From NCBI GenBank assembly GCA_002715545.1, contig PAZI01000049.1:14984-58892 (forward strand): DNA of 43,909 bases, given 5' to 3'. Within the stretch, counting starts at the first letter, position 1. Each line of letters begins with the position of its first letter. The notes under the pieces are model-generated. The model ran no database searches. It saw nothing but the letters and a program-made list of their open reading frames with translations, and had not been told where the DNA came from. Of this stretch, positions 16,501 to 23,748 are shown one piece after another. Made by a program: the position numbers and the translations under genes. Source of the DNA: Methanobacteriota archaeon (GTDB lineage: Archaea; Thermoplasmatota; Poseidoniia; Poseidoniales; SP79).

Positions 16501-17206
16501 CGGCACCAAATGCGCCACCGAGGACGCCGCCACCGACAGCGCCAAATCCTGCGGCTATGCCGGTGCGGCCAACGTCGTATTCGTTTTGGAGGCCCAGCTT
16601 CATGTCGCGAGCTTGAGTGGCCGCGTCGAAAGCGGCTTCGATAGGCGCGTTGACGACGGCTTCTGCGATTGCGCCTCGTTTGGCACCGGCTAGAGCAGAT
16701 CGACCGGCTAGTGCAGACCGGGAAAGGATGGTTCCTGATTTTAAGGCTGCTTTGGCCCCGGCCTTTGCAACCTCACGGGCGGCGATGCCGCCGAACCCGA
16801 AGCCGACATAGTTTATGGGATCGGTCAGGAGTGAGCCTGCGATGGTGTCTGCGGCTTGACCAAAGCGGCCAAGGTCGTCGCGGAAGAATAATGGAGATTT
16901 GTCGTAGACAGCCTGCAAGCGCTTCATGCGCTCGCGGCCTTCGGTGTCTGCGCTGTAGGCTGCGTATACGTCTTCGCCGAGGCTGACAGAGTTCAGGTCG
17001 GATTTCAGGCGGTCGCGGAAGAATGCGTCGATCAGCTTGTCGGGGTCGTTCGTTCCGACCTCTTGGCCGTAATGTGTCCGCAGGTCTTCGAGGAACTGCG
17101 GGTTGCTCTTGATCTCGTTGTAATCGAGAGATGTGTAAGCGTTGGGTGAGACGGGCGCTTGCGTTGGCTGGGGGAGGTCACGCCAACTATCGGTAAACAG
17201 CTTCAC
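7559..17206 (-). CDS. Giant polyvalent virion protein with zincin and ADP-ribosyltransferase-like motifs
   Basis: 3215 residues, about 22 percent of the window. It starts at a GTG (17206) with GGAG seven bases upstream. The N-terminus has DPINYVGFGFGG (about 128-139) and a Gly/Ala-rich membrane-active stretch (about 216-240), as in large internal virion proteins. An Ala/Pro/Glu low-complexity linker follows (about 415-465). HEVAHW near 1270 plus a downstream SPQEFFANTF gives an HExxH...E zinc metallopeptidase. WYHATP near 2010, GDGIYLS near 2040 and a following VYANRP resemble polyvalent-protein ADP-ribosyltransferase domains. The last ~700 residues (LFAPNRNDIPLWAQTPVGELMFHLKSF region) resemble the LPD38-type C-terminal domain. 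Such proteins are thought to be injected with DNA and to act on host targets. Domain edges need profile searches. Confidence 0.85.
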   Translation of the reverse strand: MKLFTDSWRDLPQPTQAPVSPNAYTSLDYNEIKSNPQFLEDLRTHYGQEVGTNDPDKLIDAFFRDRLKSDLNSVSLGEDVYAAYSADTEGRERMKRLQAVYDKSPLFFRDDLGRFGQAADTIAGSLLTDPINYVGFGFGGIAAREVAKAGAKAALKSGTILSRSALAGRSALAGAKRGAIAEAVVNAPIEAAFDAATQARDMKLGLQNEYDVGRTGIAAGFGAVGGGVLGGAFGAVGGATVGRARGIRDAEAEIAAERLVEEEEALEAQRLIDEEAARPAAELAARQQEAGDLFPDEPRIEPEPSSEQEIDRVLNYRIEQLRAQLARARRDGEDTSAITKALTAARSLQIKRSTLDERMAAVEQQLASSDPAEIKKGERALQALEEEQADISGLTLEDIDARTEVGGGTPDLFQADQAAAQAAPDVQRVPEAGDTVPAPEEAPAAPEPEAPAAPEAVPDPIDDLVARAREGMPAFITNAMRAAARRVGAEIEQTDTPDDVINKIAAKREEADLDVPQFLDRRAETTEDIIDDVESGSATTDQAAERLEAIDVDPADVGGEVLDAAALADAQRALEEPEVDEAAPLIKESQQAIADKIGTVTQARKIINAAAGGKKLPKAERQQLAAQVARVVNQVESDFVSELEAIYDASPDLILDEVFIERLIEDMPQLKRFDDNINRKDIARRLYKKFKSTDTQQSLFDPETELSEVEQTEFTRRMANMRRQIIKEFPDAPEAFVELRLRNASDDLVEDIIRRRRTATDTSSPLGRIDDTMPVVAGRTVERVISRGAATPENVGGQQRAGRVQGFLRKSNKQGIVGQLDTGKTGRKARFPSLPEIVADLEIQESRRATQMRGLTAAKIGEKMASGEIANIDFSARPFTASSRTRVVDGAPLKRGEEGVYDPIHKRAYRHRVNMEKDRDGFASGRIAPVKPINAKPDPEQPEPAKPEYVKEAPPEPDITEPTSVPELAVAYKNGELTLEEFLARAGLDQKKTDPAPEAAAPEAAPAEQPRKAPSSTDEFIAAANAVNIPEGEILAVRLKDDPNEVRIPSSRQITDADTYGEALAKVIGKKPADQFELVTVPAGTRSRSISAAQNAQPIDVAAPRPERASATKRELPPFLQDIQSATVYLPEELGGRQTVLDAHKRLIMLHNMTWEEANQAISFNINDIIAIEEAFERQNISYRLQNTDRHSAIQAVQDIFSGVSVEDAVSARDFLRRLGGNRNEAPRFFQKGADPSQGQGAFNTLTNEIVLRPEDPLFHITPPISKLYHEVAHWAYMNILTAQDRITFLRYIQKRLDSELPQDVINDLYGSQTGATGNFDYSPQEFFANTFDQWVMGNKSPEIETILQRLSEIVRNVIEYFIGKSPIVDPELDMLFRKILPDEFQGEIDLPSEDIVKQAATPGGQLAAGKLFQLDDARRTIHDAIESEDPMRMREVANDMAREALGLSRLNLLTKAKFRASDGSIRRSKTGGRLRALAMRGFEATQDKESFEDASLFKDADNYDYDEFESFEEGYDFFDGANEAFAELEDRGFSVSDVPAEYTGEVANSVEILDVLNRLDEEFRLAGRDLSQRFFNMENANIEGLRNPFSRYDKYIHPNARKAIGRANAKRARQENKALEEASSKKKPEVRSTPDDAAKSPRAMSARELAEKYNSLEPSTERTRIAKEIKRMAAAEPEVSGVKISKEVKRLRIDDLADLVQNGTAKQSAQALAELARRSDGKVPSYAFKKPTQPEVRGAISREVEDTTGTTSDTNPFPAARAQLRNILEQMTHRDAEVDSVMKTITYRIFNLAGLSVHGTPEDMNVITSWDIRNMTDSPISQLDEVASQEDIRILQGAMRKLAVSVQKMNANASNEADVVNELYEMISSSTAISNEAYLNNLELRDVLGDNAAVSSVIIDPDNIPRLGQSEKGEQFIEKMRAQVAYVLNGLITGPTARRELAALTHYGDMFADIAPEKSVHDMFFHSRTAPASVAADYFKQAVEKMSIGRAAALHRFIRGRGKHADGSPRAWYHATPNGIALGADKNPILNPSETGQQGDGIYLSINPNVVQEVYANRPTLGALRQMFNADEIAGVDELIEQRMTMVEDIRYLNEMIVTQERSVSPLDILGDAGDIQMGVNKDLIQDLKADLKGRADLLEFIDDELEALTGTRVSPDVLPVVVSTQKSFNAHSKSIYAKDDQEILDIIDEVANTPGIDVDVVDRFYARLPETFSGEEFYGGTATGLRGEAVEMDGVINLLARLAGETEASGVTRNDFNEMLRRLGYDSIYTETTNKSDSMLPVSHDTLVVFDSNNVKHIDAENFDGDEPYLYKSSIDAPEFFPSAGVINGAMETTGMPDYRGAGTTWASAIEESGHPASVSKAMQQMLAGRIPDDADAQPLFKQMLPQIRTNARRLRDSGAHWIADFLQPNSGAGMFEKLDVATARTLMPIYKVLNDLPGANNAAKRFVRSANPFKKPIPAHVEIVSAIRRGDPSSLSPEQKVAYDALKGAFEQTLRRMREAGITVGDVGPNYFPQVHDVDMMARKKDKYIASFAKYFKREGDVEGRPITEDEAEAIASRMFKKMTDDEGVYMPPRAETAGENADHIDHNRLIQLHKLDADGKLVYENELKDIEEFLVNDPETIIGKYHLAAERRIMLTERFGVNMHGYRDYLALAAHGPDALTKLLSTDKIITIRNSVIGEEGPQTVGEQVILARKPFPNEQAAAQMSSELIALARQGKHDDVARLLDDLKPDAGSSWQKRSEAIKQALKDFGGRRQGMHQSEIEFMEQTFRLMNNKPAPGNAQMYAFSKNAKALGNIMYLGFTTLTSTTDVVLPLLRTGQFGTWVKGLARYAADPNHRDAMKNSGTMMGNILHGHLANLYGSQSGKYSTAFFNAIGLTPWTNIMRNVAGSVALEFLRAEARVMHKRAGRPNRAFRMAKKRLEHYGLSEYGDPNAPISLDSPEALNDPKVSEALVKFAGETLFAPNRNDIPLWAQTPVGELMFHLKSFPLMMGRLSRNIMEDAYTYVRTAGKDGDIKPLFFMMTAAPAMGTGTLGLKDIIQSRGGDDERSPEFRERTFEKLAANFGFESKVRGKISTPFGDAPADEFLGWYLEGMLQLGGLGLIAELMYNTAAQADNGAWGQVRVLSNIFGPTFGHIPSALNVFAGMTDQKPSNYKERQAVRELASRVPVLGGVRAIREGTVDAIAGEQTKRRSKSTNGWVSKNSSGWKASGW

Positions 17207-17271
17207 TTCGGTACTCCAGTTTCCGCATGTGTGTAATGCGAAATTACTGGGGTATTGGGGTGGCGGTCGTC

Positions 17272-19068
17272 CTAGTCAGGGAGTTCCGCTGGAAGATATG
17301 GTTTGTGGAGGCCGAAGGCCCGACTCCACGCTCCGCGAAAGCCAGCATTATTCTGGTTGAAGCCTTCGCCGCCAGTAAGCATCCGTCGTGCTTTCGCGAG
17401 CAGGCTGGCGCGTTCTCTCCATGTTGCATTCGGGAAATGCCGTTCGATGAATCTATCGAGGTATGTGTCTCTGACCACACCTCCGGGGCCTTTGTTGGTT
17501 GCCGCCATTTGATAATCGAGAATAGCGTCAGCTAGTTTTCTATCTTCATCTGCTCTCTGCTGTGCTGCTGTCTTTGGTGCCGCCTGCTGGGGGGTTTTTG
17601 GTGTTGGGGGCGTCGTCCCCTTCACGTTAGCTTGCATGTCTATTAATTGGGCTTCGAGACTGTTGACCGTGTCTTTGATTTGCATGACTACGTCTGGGTT
17701 GAAGCCCGAGGTGACATTGAAGTTGGGGAGGGACAACGCTTCTCTTAACTGCTGGATGCGTTTTGCTTGCATCCGGTATGCCTGCTGAATTGTTGCATCT
17801 GGCGTTTGAGATGCGTTTTTTGCAATGTCGGCAAGTTCGCTCGTCACCTTTTGAATGTTCTGTTGAACACCGTCGATGAAGCTGCCCGGATCGGATTGAA
17901 TTGCGCCTGTGTCGTCGATCTGAGCGGTCATCACGCTGGGCGCGGTTTCGATGCCAAGGCCTGCTTGCATGACAACGTCTATGCGTCGTGCGAGACGCCC
18001 ACTCTTTTGTTCGAATGCCGCTTTGACAGTGTTGATGCTTCCTTTTTCGGCCTGTTCCACAGCTATTTTTGCTATTTCCGCGATCTGGGTGTCTGTCACA
18101 GCGTAGATTTCGGCTATGGACTGCACGTTTTTAGTGACGATCTCTTTATCTTCGTCGCTTAAATCTTCTGCTTCCGCTAGGGCGCTCGCTTCACTTGCGC
18201 CCACCATCTTCAATCGATTGGCTTCTTGTTCTTGAGATTGTTTCGTTAGCTCGCGAGCGGTCTTTACTCGGGATAGGCGCTGTTTTTCAGCTTCGCTGGC
18301 CATCGTTATTTTGTTGGTTAATTCGGTCTGGCTTTCGCGAAACATTTGGCTACTTCTGGCCAACTCTGCTTGCTCTTCGGCAAGTTCAAGCCGCGCATCT
18401 TTGCGGTCTTCATCACGCTGGAGGCGGGCCTTTTCTGCCTGTTTTCTTTCTGCGACTGCGATGGCAAACGGCTTCATATTCGCGGGCAGGTTTGAAGTCC
18501 TGATCTGATCAAGAGTCAAGTCTCCAAACATTGCGATTGCTTTTTCTGCCTCTTGTAGCTTTGCCAGCTCGCGTGAACTGCGTAAGTCTGTGAGGCTGTA
18601 CCCTGCTGTGTAAATTCGATCAAAATCTTTGTGTAAATATTCCGGTAGCTTTTCCCGCACGCTCGCAAGAAGTTCTTGGTCGCTAGGACCAATTGCATTG
18701 GGGGTGGCGTAAATATCACTTAAAGCTCTGTCGACGGCTTGCGACACGCTTTCTCTAATCATGCCCTGCCTTTTTTGAAGCTGCTCAAGGCGGGTCATTT
18801 CTTCTGCTTCTTTGCGTACTTGGGCAGCGGCTTCGTTGCGTTCGATTTGCTTTGCGATAGATGCGTCGTCAGGCAGAGCGGCCAGCAGATAGTTTGATCC
18901 ATCCGCAACCATTTCACGCCGACCGAATAACTCTTGTTCGGTTGCCTCTGGGTTGTTGCGCACGAATGCGTCGTAGGCCTCGATGGCCTTGGCGCGACGG
19001 CCACGCGCCCGTTCATCGCTTTCGCGCATACCCTCTGAAATGTTACCGGCGAAACGAAAAATGCTCAT
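17272..19068 (-). CDS. Coiled-coil internal virion protein, likely
   Basis: 598 residues, mostly long charged helices (Glu/Ala/Lys/Gln-rich; for example AEEMTRLEQLQKRQGMIRES and LELAEEQAELARSSQMFRES), a Pro/Gln-rich linker (TTPPTPKTPQQAAPKTAAQQ), and a C-terminal compact part around RHFPNATWRERASLLAKAR. No enzymatic motif seen. Position between two smaller Ala-rich virion-type proteins and the giant polyvalent protein matches the internal-core or ejection-protein block of podoviruses, which forms the DNA-ejection conduit. The ATG at 19068 lies 10 bases after the preceding stop. A 65-base gap with AGGACGACC at its start separates it from the giant gene. Confidence 0.7.
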   Translation of the reverse strand: MSIFRFAGNISEGMRESDERARGRRAKAIEAYDAFVRNNPEATEQELFGRREMVADGSNYLLAALPDDASIAKQIERNEAAAQVRKEAEEMTRLEQLQKRQGMIRESVSQAVDRALSDIYATPNAIGPSDQELLASVREKLPEYLHKDFDRIYTAGYSLTDLRSSRELAKLQEAEKAIAMFGDLTLDQIRTSNLPANMKPFAIAVAERKQAEKARLQRDEDRKDARLELAEEQAELARSSQMFRESQTELTNKITMASEAEKQRLSRVKTARELTKQSQEQEANRLKMVGASEASALAEAEDLSDEDKEIVTKNVQSIAEIYAVTDTQIAEIAKIAVEQAEKGSINTVKAAFEQKSGRLARRIDVVMQAGLGIETAPSVMTAQIDDTGAIQSDPGSFIDGVQQNIQKVTSELADIAKNASQTPDATIQQAYRMQAKRIQQLREALSLPNFNVTSGFNPDVVMQIKDTVNSLEAQLIDMQANVKGTTPPTPKTPQQAAPKTAAQQRADEDRKLADAILDYQMAATNKGPGGVVRDTYLDRFIERHFPNATWRERASLLAKARRMLTGGEGFNQNNAGFRGAWSRAFGLHKPYLPAELPD

Positions 19069-19078
19069 TTCTAAGTTC

Positions 19079-19882
19079 CTATGAGTTCCCCGAGGCCGCA
19101 GCTATCGTGCCCAAATTGTACCCAGCCTTCAGACGCTCATCGACTTTACGCTCGCGGAGCAGGTCGGCGAGGCTGGAACCGAAGCCTCTGGAGGCTTCCC
19201 CGGCTTCGGTGGCTGCTGCGCTGGCGGCTCCGGTGACAGCTCTGTTTGCGCCACCCATTGCGTTGAGGCCGGTTTGATTATTTACGAGGGCCGTCTCGGC
19301 CTTGATCTGTGGTTGAAGGACGCCCGCTATTTCGTTAAGGGCGAAGGACCGGCGGCCTTGTTCCATTTCTTGTCCGGTCGACGCCAGTCCGAGCAGTGAC
19401 TGGTATTCTTTGATTGCGTCCTGCCGTGCCTTGAGTGTGGCGTCCCGGTTCACGTCAGCGGCTGTTTCCATCAGGCGGCGTTGCGTGTCCTCGCCGGGTG
19501 TGCCGCTTGCTACGCCACGCCGCAGGTCTTGTGCGAAAAGTTTAGAACCGGCGCGGTCTAGTGCTTGGTTTGCGTCACGTTGCGCGGCTGCAAGGTATTC
19601 GGCCTGCAAGGAGTCGAGGAGGTTCTGATTGAAGAATCCTGTCCCCCCTGGATCGAAAGGACCGAGCGCCTGTTGGGCGGCGGACATGCTGGTGCCGAGG
19701 TTCGCGGTTTGTTGTAGCAGTCCGCTGCGGATGCCTTCGTTGATTGCCTGTTCGCGAGCCGCCATGTCGAGGTATGCGCCTGTGACAGCATCTGCCGCTG
19801 CCTGAGCGCGGTTGGCGCGTTGGGTGGTCGATATCATGGAAAGGCCAGCTAGGCCGGGTACGATGTAGTCGGCGAAGGCCAT
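19079..19882 (-). CDS. Internal virion protein, Ala/Gln-rich
   Basis: 267 residues. A hydrophobic N-terminus (YIVPGLAGLSMI) is followed by helices rich in Ala, Gln and Arg, with repeated A-A-(D/E) patterns and a Gly/Ala-rich central part. The composition resembles small podovirus internal core or ejection proteins (T7 gp14-like in style, no direct motif). Its ATG overlaps the stop of the upstream gene (TAATG). A role in the ejection complex is inferred from position just ahead of the coiled-coil and giant virion proteins. Confidence 0.65.
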   Translation of the reverse strand: MAFADYIVPGLAGLSMISTTQRANRAQAAADAVTGAYLDMAAREQAINEGIRSGLLQQTANLGTSMSAAQQALGPFDPGGTGFFNQNLLDSLQAEYLAAAQRDANQALDRAGSKLFAQDLRRGVASGTPGEDTQRRLMETAADVNRDATLKARQDAIKEYQSLLGLASTGQEMEQGRRSFALNEIAGVLQPQIKAETALVNNQTGLNAMGGANRAVTGAASAAATEAGEASRGFGSSLADLLRERKVDERLKAGYNLGTIAAASGNS

Positions 19883-20703
19883 TAGCCAAATCCTCCTGCT
19901 GCACGACGCGACAGCCGAGCGGCAAAGTTATTTCCGATACCGGAGACGCGGGTGTCCTCGCCTGTCACTCGATCCCTTACGAGGAAGCTGCTCAGGCCGG
20001 TGCCTTCATCTCCAAGAGTGACGCCCGATGGAAGCGCAGGCTGATCTGTCACTATGTTCGTTGCTTCGATGACGTTTGTCGGCGGCGTTACTTGGCCGGT
20101 TTGGGGAAGCACAACGGCGGATGTTGTGCCCTGTGCCGGACTGAATTGCTGGTCGGATGCACGGGGGATACTTTGCGTCTCTGGCGATTCAAACATTGGA
20201 GCGACGAAAGATGGCGCGACCGCTCCAGCGACTCTAGCGAATGGAACATTTACAAAGCCCTCCCGTAAGTAGTCTCCAGCCGTTTGTCCGAACATACCTG
20301 TGGCTTTGTTGACGCCACTAGCGACGGTGTCTGTTGAGAAGAAATCATCACTAGCACCGGCAGTTGGGATGACTTGGCCGTCTTCCAAATCAAAACCATA
20401 TTGTTTACCAAGTGTGGGCGCTTTTCCTTCGGGAGGCGTAAGAATATACGTCGTTGCGCCTTGTATACCGGCGCGGGTCAGGGCGTTGCCGAGATTAAAT
20501 TCTTGGTCGCTTAGTTGTGATCCGACGTACTCACCACCAAGTCTCCCGGCGGCAGATGTTAAACCGGCACCTAGCGGTGTGCTTAGGTATGGAGCCACAC
20601 TGGTCGGTACGACGTGTGGCGCTGCTGCACTTACACCGAGACTGACTGCGGCGGGAACAACGTCCGCCGTGAAGTAGTCAGTGAAGTCATCCCAGAAACC
20701 CAT
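19882..20703 (-). CDS. Ala/Gly-rich virion protein, unknown
   Basis: 273 residues beginning MGFWDDFTDYFTADVVPAAV, a short amphipathic helix followed by Ala/Gly/Pro/Thr-rich segments (GAGLTSAAGRLGGEYVG) that could insert in membranes. The second half is Thr/Pro/Gln-rich and probably extended (TTSAVVLPQTGQVTPPTN). No enzyme motif. It sits between the 514-residue fibre and two internal virion proteins and shares TAATG couplings on both sides, so it belongs to the same virion assembly block; an ejection-complex or tail-knob role is inferred. Confidence 0.65.
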   Translation of the reverse strand: MGFWDDFTDYFTADVVPAAVSLGVSAAAPHVVPTSVAPYLSTPLGAGLTSAAGRLGGEYVGSQLSDQEFNLGNALTRAGIQGATTYILTPPEGKAPTLGKQYGFDLEDGQVIPTAGASDDFFSTDTVASGVNKATGMFGQTAGDYLREGFVNVPFARVAGAVAPSFVAPMFESPETQSIPRASDQQFSPAQGTTSAVVLPQTGQVTPPTNVIEATNIVTDQPALPSGVTLGDEGTGLSSFLVRDRVTGEDTRVSGIGNNFAARLSRRAAGGFG

Positions 20704-22247
20704 TATGTGTCCTCGGTAACGCAGCCAATTCCGATCTCAAGGTCTGAAGCGCCGGATGCGCCGGTCACGACAACCTCCAGTCGTTTGCTGCCGGTTGTGG
20801 CATCGATGTTGATGGCGGGTGAGATCGTTGTGTCTGTGCCGCTGGTAGACACGGCGTGTGTGCTGCCGACAACCGATCCATCGACACTGATCTGGATTGT
20901 GCATGAACCCGCTGAGAGCGCGTGCGTGATGCCGTCGATGCGTATCTTTTGTTTGAACAACCGGGAGACGAGGATGGTGCCGTTCGATACGGAACCGGCG
21001 GCTGATACCGGGAGTGTGATGGCGGTCAATATCGTTGGCACTTGGGCGGCTGGCACGAGTGCGGATGAATCGAGACTGGCGACACCGTTGGCTGCGCCGA
21101 TGAATGTTTGGGGGACAACCGAGGACAGGTCGACCGTGCCAAACTGGAGGGCGGTGCCGGTGCCGTTGACCTTGAGGAACTGGTTGGCGTTTGTGGATGC
21201 GAATGTCGGTATCTCCGCTTCCGCGTTGAGGGAGATGAACTGGACGCCATCAAAAAACTTGAGCTGGTTTGGCGATGTTGATGTGTCGAGGAACAGATCG
21301 CCTTGTGATGGGCTGCCCGGAGTGGACGAAGAGATCGTCATCGTGGTCGCTGCGGCGAGTGCGGCCGTCAGGCCGGAGACTTTTGCCTGAGTGATGGCGG
21401 CGTCAGCGATGTTGATCTTGTTGAACTTGATGAGGCCGTCAGCGGTATCGGTGAAGTTGCCTTCGAGCATGAGGCCGGTGACGACTTGGTTGCTGGTGTT
21501 CTCGACCGTGATGATTGTGAGCTTGTCGTTGACGCTCGGGTTGTTGACCAGCGTGATCGTGTTTGATGCCGGGTTGGTCGTGTAGTCGTTTGCGCCACCC
21601 TCTTGCAGGAGGACGCCGTTGAGGAAGACTTGGACGACCTGTTCTTCTGTGTGGGTGAATGAGTGGACGACCTGAGTGGTGGCCGTGATGGTTACGTCTG
21701 TACGCACGAACCCGCTGATGACGTCCGCACGAACCTTAAATATGGTGACCTTGTCGTTGGCCGCTAAGGCCGAGGTAAAGGTGACGGTGTTTGCCGTGTC
21801 GCTGCTTGTGTAGTCGGTGGTCGGGACTTGCAGCAATCCGTTTTTGTAGACGACGAGAGTGTCCGTGCTGGCGTGGCTGTAGCTGACGACGGTCTGGCCG
21901 GATGTTGCGGTTGTGTCTTGGCGGCTGTGGAAGATCGGTGCCCCAATACTGCCGAGGTCGACGCCGGAAGCGCCGCGCATATCGCTGTCTGAGATGAGGG
22001 TGGTGTAGCCTGCTTCGGCGTCGGTGAACTCGCCCACACGGAATTGGATGCCTGTCCCCGGCACTCGCCGCATCTCAATGGGGCCGTCGAACACTCCAGC
22101 ATCGTCGAAGAGGACATCGAGCAGCTCGGCTACCGTTTTGTTGCCAAGCTCTGCGCTGTTGAGATAGCGCACAATGTTTTCGAACTCGGCGTTAATGTTC
22201 GTCGAGGATGGGTAGTTCTGTGGATTTAGTTGGCGCAGCCGTGCCAT
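20703..22247 (-). CDS. Tail fibre/tail protein with tandem beta modules
   Basis: 514 residues. The N-terminal ~60 residues contain AELGNKTVAELLDVLFDDAG, a probable virion-attachment segment shared in pattern with the 31911-33008 fibre. Two tandem beta modules follow: LVVYKNGLLQVPTTDYT...NTVTF...NDKVTIFKV (about 130-172) and VQVFLNGVLLQEGGANDYT...NTITL...NDKLTIITV (about 205-248). After these come Thr/Ser/Ala-rich segments typical of trimeric fibre shafts (PSQGDLFLDTSTSPNQLKFF) and a beta-rich tip. It should form a tail spike or fibre contacting the cell surface. It lies directly behind the tail stopper gene, so it may be the fibre nearest the tail knob. Confidence 0.8.
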   Translation of the reverse strand: MARLRQLNPQNYPSSTNINAEFENIVRYLNSAELGNKTVAELLDVLFDDAGVFDGPIEMRRVPGTGIQFRVGEFTDAEAGYTTLISDSDMRGASGVDLGSIGAPIFHSRQDTTATSGQTVVSYSHASTDTLVVYKNGLLQVPTTDYTSSDTANTVTFTSALAANDKVTIFKVRADVISGFVRTDVTITATTQVVHSFTHTEEQVVQVFLNGVLLQEGGANDYTTNPASNTITLVNNPSVNDKLTIITVENTSNQVVTGLMLEGNFTDTADGLIKFNKINIADAAITQAKVSGLTAALAAATTMTISSSTPGSPSQGDLFLDTSTSPNQLKFFDGVQFISLNAEAEIPTFASTNANQFLKVNGTGTALQFGTVDLSSVVPQTFIGAANGVASLDSSALVPAAQVPTILTAITLPVSAAGSVSNGTILVSRLFKQKIRIDGITHALSAGSCTIQISVDGSVVGSTHAVSTSGTDTTISPAINIDATTGSKRLEVVVTGASGASDLEIGIGCVTEDT

Positions 22248-22248
22248 G

Positions 22249-23745
22249 TTATTCCCTCACGTAAAAAGCGAAACCGACGACGCGAAGCAAGCCGGTGCCT
22301 TGGCTTTTGAAAACCAGCCGTACACCTGACGCTCGGCGTTCGACTTTGCGTTCGTACTGTTGTGGTAGCGGATTGTCGGAGAAGCTGTCGTCCACGACCT
22401 GCTCTTCGATTTCCAGTGTTTGGCTGTAGATGACTTCGTTTGTGTAGGTGTCGCGTATTTCGACGAGCAGCGTGCCTGTCCCCGCAGCCTGGATGACAAG
22501 GCTGTGGATTGTGGTGATGTCGGTGATGGACCCGAGCCACAGCGTTGGGGTGACGACCTCGATCTCTGGTGTGGCGCTTGCCACGTCCTCAATGTTGCTG
22601 ATTTCGTGGATGCCGCCCGAGGTGCCGTAGAGGAGGCGACCGCCGAGAAAGGCACCGCAGCGGGCGTTGAGGAACGTGCCGGTCGACCATTTTGATTCGA
22701 TTTGCTTGGATGGCGAAATCGTGAAGGTAAGGCGTTTGGAGAGCGAGTCCGTTATTGGAAAGAAGACATGGTATTGGTTTTCGTCGGGATCGAAGACCGC
22801 GTTGATTTTTGTGTGATCGTCGACCTGAGCTACAAGCGAGCGCCACAGGATATCGATCTTTTCTGACAGGGGGACAGTAAAGACGCTGATGCCGTTGGTG
22901 ACGGATCGGCGGACAGAGTGGACGCCACTGCGCGAGCAGAACAGGAGGTCGGCACCTGCGTTGCAGATGGTGTTGTGGGACATGCAGCCGACGGAGATGT
23001 TGGCCCTGTCCTCCAACTCCCAGAGGGTAAGGTCCGGGTCAATTTTGAAGAGTATGCCTTGGTCGTTGGTGAAGACTGCAAGACGGTTCTTTTCGAGGAC
23101 ACCGAGGCCGGTGATGTCGTCGGCCGTGTTGAGCTGGTTGGCGATGTCGAGGAATGCGCCGCGTGTGACTTCTGTTGCGTTTGTGTCCTCGTCGTCAGCG
23201 AAGACGTTGCCGTCGTCAACGCGGCTGAAGTGTATTTGTGTGGGACTGCCGACGATCCCGGCGACAGCGAGGCGTTGCTGCACGGCCACGCCGAAGCTGG
23301 GGTTTAGGTCTGCTGCGGACTCGGTATCGAAAAATTTAGCGCCGTCGAACCAGATTGGTTTCTGACCGCGAGCGAAGAAAATTGTTTTGCGGTCGAAGTT
23401 TGTTGAGGTGATGCGTGACGTAATTGGAAAGCCATCTACGCTGTCGACGCCGCCTTGGGATCGCAGATCAATGGCCCTGCCAGTTTTCTGCGCCCATGCG
23501 ATACGGTCCTTTCCGAAGAACCGCATGTGCTCGATTTGCCCCTCGTTTATATTCTCGTAGACGTTGGCACCGGGATCGCGGACAAGGTTGCCGCGAAAGT
23601 CGCAGTGGGCGTTGTTGCAAACGACGAAGTGTTGCTGCTTGCCGGTGTCGAGACCAACAGGATCGCGGCTCGTGTCTAGGCCTTGAAAGTCCTCGTATGG
23701 GATAGGTGCGACCTTGATCCCTGTTGGTGCGCGAAGACGTGACAT
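22249..23745 (-). CDS. Tail stopper/nozzle protein (P22 gp10/T7 gp12-like)
   Basis: 498 residues. The N-terminal motif PYEDFQGLDTSRDP, repeated short beta strands with aromatic and Gly turns (KPIWFDGAKFF, GVLEKNRLAVFTNDQG, YHVFFPITDSLSKR), and YGTSGGIHEI match the beta-propeller tail tubular/stopper proteins of podoviruses. It would close the portal channel after packaging and open at ejection. It follows the gp4/gp11-like connector by three bases and precedes a fibre gene, the order seen in podovirus tail modules. Its start has TAG-adjacent spacing and a reasonable purine stretch. Confidence 0.8.
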   Translation of the reverse strand: MSRLRAPTGIKVAPIPYEDFQGLDTSRDPVGLDTGKQQHFVVCNNAHCDFRGNLVRDPGANVYENINEGQIEHMRFFGKDRIAWAQKTGRAIDLRSQGGVDSVDGFPITSRITSTNFDRKTIFFARGQKPIWFDGAKFFDTESAADLNPSFGVAVQQRLAVAGIVGSPTQIHFSRVDDGNVFADDEDTNATEVTRGAFLDIANQLNTADDITGLGVLEKNRLAVFTNDQGILFKIDPDLTLWELEDRANISVGCMSHNTICNAGADLLFCSRSGVHSVRRSVTNGISVFTVPLSEKIDILWRSLVAQVDDHTKINAVFDPDENQYHVFFPITDSLSKRLTFTISPSKQIESKWSTGTFLNARCGAFLGGRLLYGTSGGIHEISNIEDVASATPEIEVVTPTLWLGSITDITTIHSLVIQAAGTGTLLVEIRDTYTNEVIYSQTLEIEEQVVDDSFSDNPLPQQYERKVERRASGVRLVFKSQGTGLLRVVGFAFYVRE

Positions 23746-23748
23746 CCG

